From NCBI GenBank assembly GCA_965261535.1, contig OZ253469.1, positions 1,984,001 through 2,048,000 of the forward strand: 64,000 nucleotides of DNA, read 5' to 3'. The position numbers and the translations under genes are program-made. Shown piece after piece: positions 61,828 through 64,000 of the stretch (the stretch's first letter is position 1; each line of letters begins with the position of its first letter). The notes under the pieces were generated by a model. That model worked only from the letters and a program-made list of their open reading frames with translations. It did no database searches and was not told where the DNA came from. The stretch is from VXNE01 sp965261535 (GTDB lineage Bacteria > Pseudomonadota > Gammaproteobacteria > Pseudomonadales > Azotimanducaceae).

Positions 61828-62738
61828 GCCCGCAGCGATACCTCGCCGCCGATGAAACTTCGGATGCCCGAACGGGTCCGCAACTGCAAGGCGCCATCCA
61901 GGCCAACTCCAGCGACAGTGCCGGTTATTTCCTCCGTGCCAACGATGAGGCTCACAGCTTCGCCGTGAAATCGATGCAGGGTATCGTATGCAGGCTTCAT
62001 CGGCGCGAAACCGTATCTCTCGAACTGCTTGCACGCGTTGTACACGGCATCGATCACCATCCCGGCCAAGAGGTTGCGCGATGCGTTGGGTACCCGCTCC
62101 GTGACATCGGCGACAGCCTGATCCACCAAGGGCGCCACCGCCGCAATTCCGCCTACATTGATACCGATCCCGACAACGACGGAAACCGGCTCCTTCGCCG
62201 TCGGCAGTTCGATCAGGATGCCGCACACTTTGCGCCGGTCGAGCACGACGTCGTTCGGCCATTTGAGCCTCGCGTCCCGAACGCCGAACTCGTCCAGCGC
62301 GCCAGCAACCGCAACGCCCACAGCCAGACCCACAGCACCGATTTCCCTCAACGGCCGATCAATGCGCACGCCCAAGCTCACGGCCAGATTCCGGCCGAAC
62401 GGACTCATCCACTCACGACCTCGCCGACCTCGGCCCGCTGTCTGCACTTCCGCCATGATGACTTCTCCGTCGATATCGCGCTGTAGGCCCACCCGCATCA
62501 GTGCGCTATTAGTCGAATCGATGTGTGCCCGGACGCAAAGACGAGTGAGCCACGCGCGCGCCGGGCCACCCAATTGATCGCGTATGCGCTCGGCGCTCAG
62601 AAGTTCGATATTGTCATCGAGGATCGCGAACTCGCCGCGCACGGCTACGCCATAGTTCTCGAGAAGTCGCTTGTCGGTCGGGTCCACACCGGCAACCCGA
62701 TGGGCGGCAAGTTGTTCGAAGACGGCGGGAAGACTCAC
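61824..62738 (-). CDS. birA: Biotin--[acetyl-CoA-carboxylase] ligase
   Basis: A 304-residue biotin protein ligase that attaches biotin to carrier domains such as MCC alpha and acetyl-CoA carboxylase. The biotinyl-5'-AMP loop is AGRGRRGREWMSPFG; KWPNDVVLDRRKVCGILIE is the biotin-binding segment; a C-terminal SH3-like cap ends with LRTRSGIRSFIGGEV. The N-terminal 60 residues resemble a winged helix only loosely, so repression of the biotin operon as in E. coli is uncertain. The start codon is GTG and the gene overlaps coaX by 4 bp. Confidence 0.93.
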   Translation of the reverse strand: MSLPAVFEQLAAHRVAGVDPTDKRLLENYGVAVRGEFAILDDNIELLSAERIRDQLGGPARAWLTRLCVRAHIDSTNSALMRVGLQRDIDGEVIMAEVQTAGRGRRGREWMSPFGRNLAVSLGVRIDRPLREIGAVGLAVGVAVAGALDEFGVRDARLKWPNDVVLDRRKVCGILIELPTAKEPVSVVVGIGINVGGIAAVAPLVDQAVADVTERVPNASRNLLAGMVIDAVYNACKQFERYGFAPMKPAYDTLHRFHGEAVSLIVGTEEITGTVAGVGLDGALQLRTRSGIRSFIGGEVSLRA

Positions 62739-63018
62739 TATGTTGGTCCAGCTATCAAACTCGAGAGCAGATCCGGCCTATTAAGCCCGGTCGGCCGCGC
62801 ACCGGGACCCTACGGCCCGCGGAGGTGGCGGCAGCCACTCTGCTGACAACGAAGCGACCTTGCCGCACGGTCAAATAGTATGATTTGCTCAAATTTTGGC
62901 CAACCGGGGCGAGCATTGCGAAGAGTAGATGGCAGATCCAGCAAGGCGTGTCTATCCTCCCGCAGTCGATGGGCGACGAGCCCGCATCCGGAAGCGCGCT
63001 GACGCTTCCTCGCCGCGC

Positions 63019-64000
63019 ATGTCTGAGATTCTTGTTGCCGGAGGCGGTATCGGTGGTTTGACCGCCGCCCTTTGCTTGGCCCGCCGAGGATTCCGGGTGC
63101 GCCTTTTCGAACAGGCGCCAACTTTCCACGAGCCCGGTGCCGGTTTGCAGCTTGGTCCGAACGCCAGCCGCGTCATGCACGACCTTGCGCTCGATGCCCC
63201 GCTTCGGGCAAGCGCCTTCCTGCCCGAAGCGATCGAGATTCGGCACTGGAAAAGCGGCAGAGTACTGGCCGTGTATCCGCTCGGCGGGCATGTTCGGGGG
63301 ACCTACGGTTTTCCATATTATCTCCTTCTCCGCGCGGATCTCATCACTTGTCTTGCCGATGCCGCCCGCGATGACAGCCGCATCGAGTTGCATACGGGGG
63401 CGCGCGTCGAACGCATTTACCAGAGCCGCGCCACCGTTGCGGTGTCGATCAACAGTAGCCGCCACATCGGATCCATGCTGGTCGGTGCCGACGGAATCCA
63501 CTCCACCGTGCGTACCGCGCTATTCGGAAGCGAGACGCCCACGCACAGCGGCGACATGGCCTGGCGTGCGCTCGTTCCAGCAGCAGCCCTGCCGAAAGGC
63601 ATGATGCGGCCGGTGGTGACCATCTGGTGGGGGCCCGGTAAACATTTCGTTCACTATTTCGCAGGCGGCAACGCGCTGGTCAACTGCATCGGTGTTACCC
63701 GGAAGGAAGAACAGCAACCGCAGTCCTGGAGCGAATGCGGCAACTACGCCGAGTTCCAAAACGATTTCGCCGGATGGCATCGGGATGTCCAGACGTTGAT
63801 TGATCGGACGCACTGCCACGGTTGCTACAAGTGGGCATTGATCGACCGTCCACCGATGCCGCGCTGGTCGGATCACCGCATTACACTCCTCGGCGATGCT
63901 TGTCATGCGGCGTTGCCATTCATGGCCCAAGGCGCCGCCATGGCAATCGAAGACGCGGCCGTGCTCGCGCGCTGCGTTGCTCACGACGCCAATATTCCGG
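63019..64000 (+). CDS. FAD-dependent monooxygenase, truncated by window end
   Basis: The first 327 codons of a group A flavoprotein monooxygenase (salicylate hydroxylase-like). The dinucleotide-binding motif VAGGGIGGLTAALCLARRG begins at residue 6, the DG motif is GADGIHSTVR, and the FAD ribityl motif is LLGDACHAALPFMAQGAAMA near the end, all intact. The start is chosen at 63019 because the fold begins right there; an in-frame ATG at 62929 would add 30 Arg-rich residues. It is divergent from birA. The substrate, probably an aromatic acid, is unknown; the C-terminus is outside the window. Confidence 0.85.
   Translation, partial: MSEILVAGGGIGGLTAALCLARRGFRVRLFEQAPTFHEPGAGLQLGPNASRVMHDLALDAPLRASAFLPEAIEIRHWKSGRVLAVYPLGGHVRGTYGFPYYLLLRADLITCLADAARDDSRIELHTGARVERIYQSRATVAVSINSSRHIGSMLVGADGIHSTVRTALFGSETPTHSGDMAWRALVPAAALPKGMMRPVVTIWWGPGKHFVHYFAGGNALVNCIGVTRKEEQQPQSWSECGNYAEFQNDFAGWHRDVQTLIDRTHCHGCYKWALIDRPPMPRWSDHRITLLGDACHAALPFMAQGAAMAIEDAAVLARCVAHDANIP

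Overview
This window is a high-GC bacterial chromosome segment whose backbone is gammaproteobacterial. The diagnostic block lies on the minus strand and reads birA - coaX - SPOR protein - tRNA-Thr - tRNA-Tyr - tRNA-Gly - tRNA-Thr - tuf - tRNA-Trp - secE - nusG - rplK - rplA - rplJ - rplL - rpoB - rpoC, the order typical of that class. The rest (methylcrotonyl-CoA carboxylase, DUF35/thiolase, MaoC hydratase, PhzF, D-aminoacylase, xanthine-dehydrogenase-like oxidoreductase, GH20 hexosaminidase, copper ATPase) fits a free-living aerobic heterotroph that uses amino acids, amino sugars and acyl-CoA compounds. Species cannot be named from this sequence alone.

Layout. 1-8.2 kb: PlsC-like acyltransferase, then an OLD-like ATPase/nuclease flanked by a 407-bp direct repeat made of the 3' end of a beta-propeller lipoprotein gene, then a tightly overlapping minus-strand operon (glutamine amidotransferase, GH20, TonB-domain lipoprotein, beta-propeller lipoprotein). 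8.3-14.8 kb: SIS sugar-phosphate isomerase, CCA-adding enzyme, tRNA-Met, a YccA-like membrane protein, and a compact operon of a VOC metalloenzyme with a CbbQ/NorQ-type AAA+ ATPase and a CbbO/NorD-type VWA protein, without Rubisco or nitric oxide reductase genes. 15-22 kb: Fic AMP-transferase, aldo/keto reductase, PhzF, D-aminoacylase, GT2-GtrA fusion, DUF523-DUF1722. 22.3-28.4 kb: lone haem-copper oxidase subunit III, copper ATPase and HMA chaperone, an apparently intact IS1634-type element, ruvX. 28.5-43.8 kb: fused molybdenum hydroxylase lodged between ruvX and yqgE, MCC beta/alpha, DUF35, thiolase, a giant lipoprotein split by an in-frame stop, MaoC hydratase and a 5'-3' exonuclease. 43.9-62.7 kb: the transcription/translation block, broken between the SPOR gene and tRNA-Thr by a 2.6-kb island of mobile-element remnants bounded by duplicated tRNA-Thr/SPOR sequence. 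63 kb to the end: a truncated FAD monooxygenase.

Most notable points: (1) a VOC + MoxR-type ATPase + VWA operon that may be a dedicated metallo-enzyme activation system; (2) two independent insertions, at about 1.3-4.4 kb and 57.5-60.7 kb, each bounded by a duplicated gene 3' end; (3) reciprocal decay after the second duplication, where the intact tRNA sits beside a SPOR fragment and the intact SPOR gene beside a degenerate tRNA; (4) a 250-bp MITE-like element and IS481 and serine-recombinase remnants in that island; (5) a nonsense codon dividing a 1.36-kilo-residue lipoprotein. No CRISPR array, rRNA operon or complete prophage was seen.
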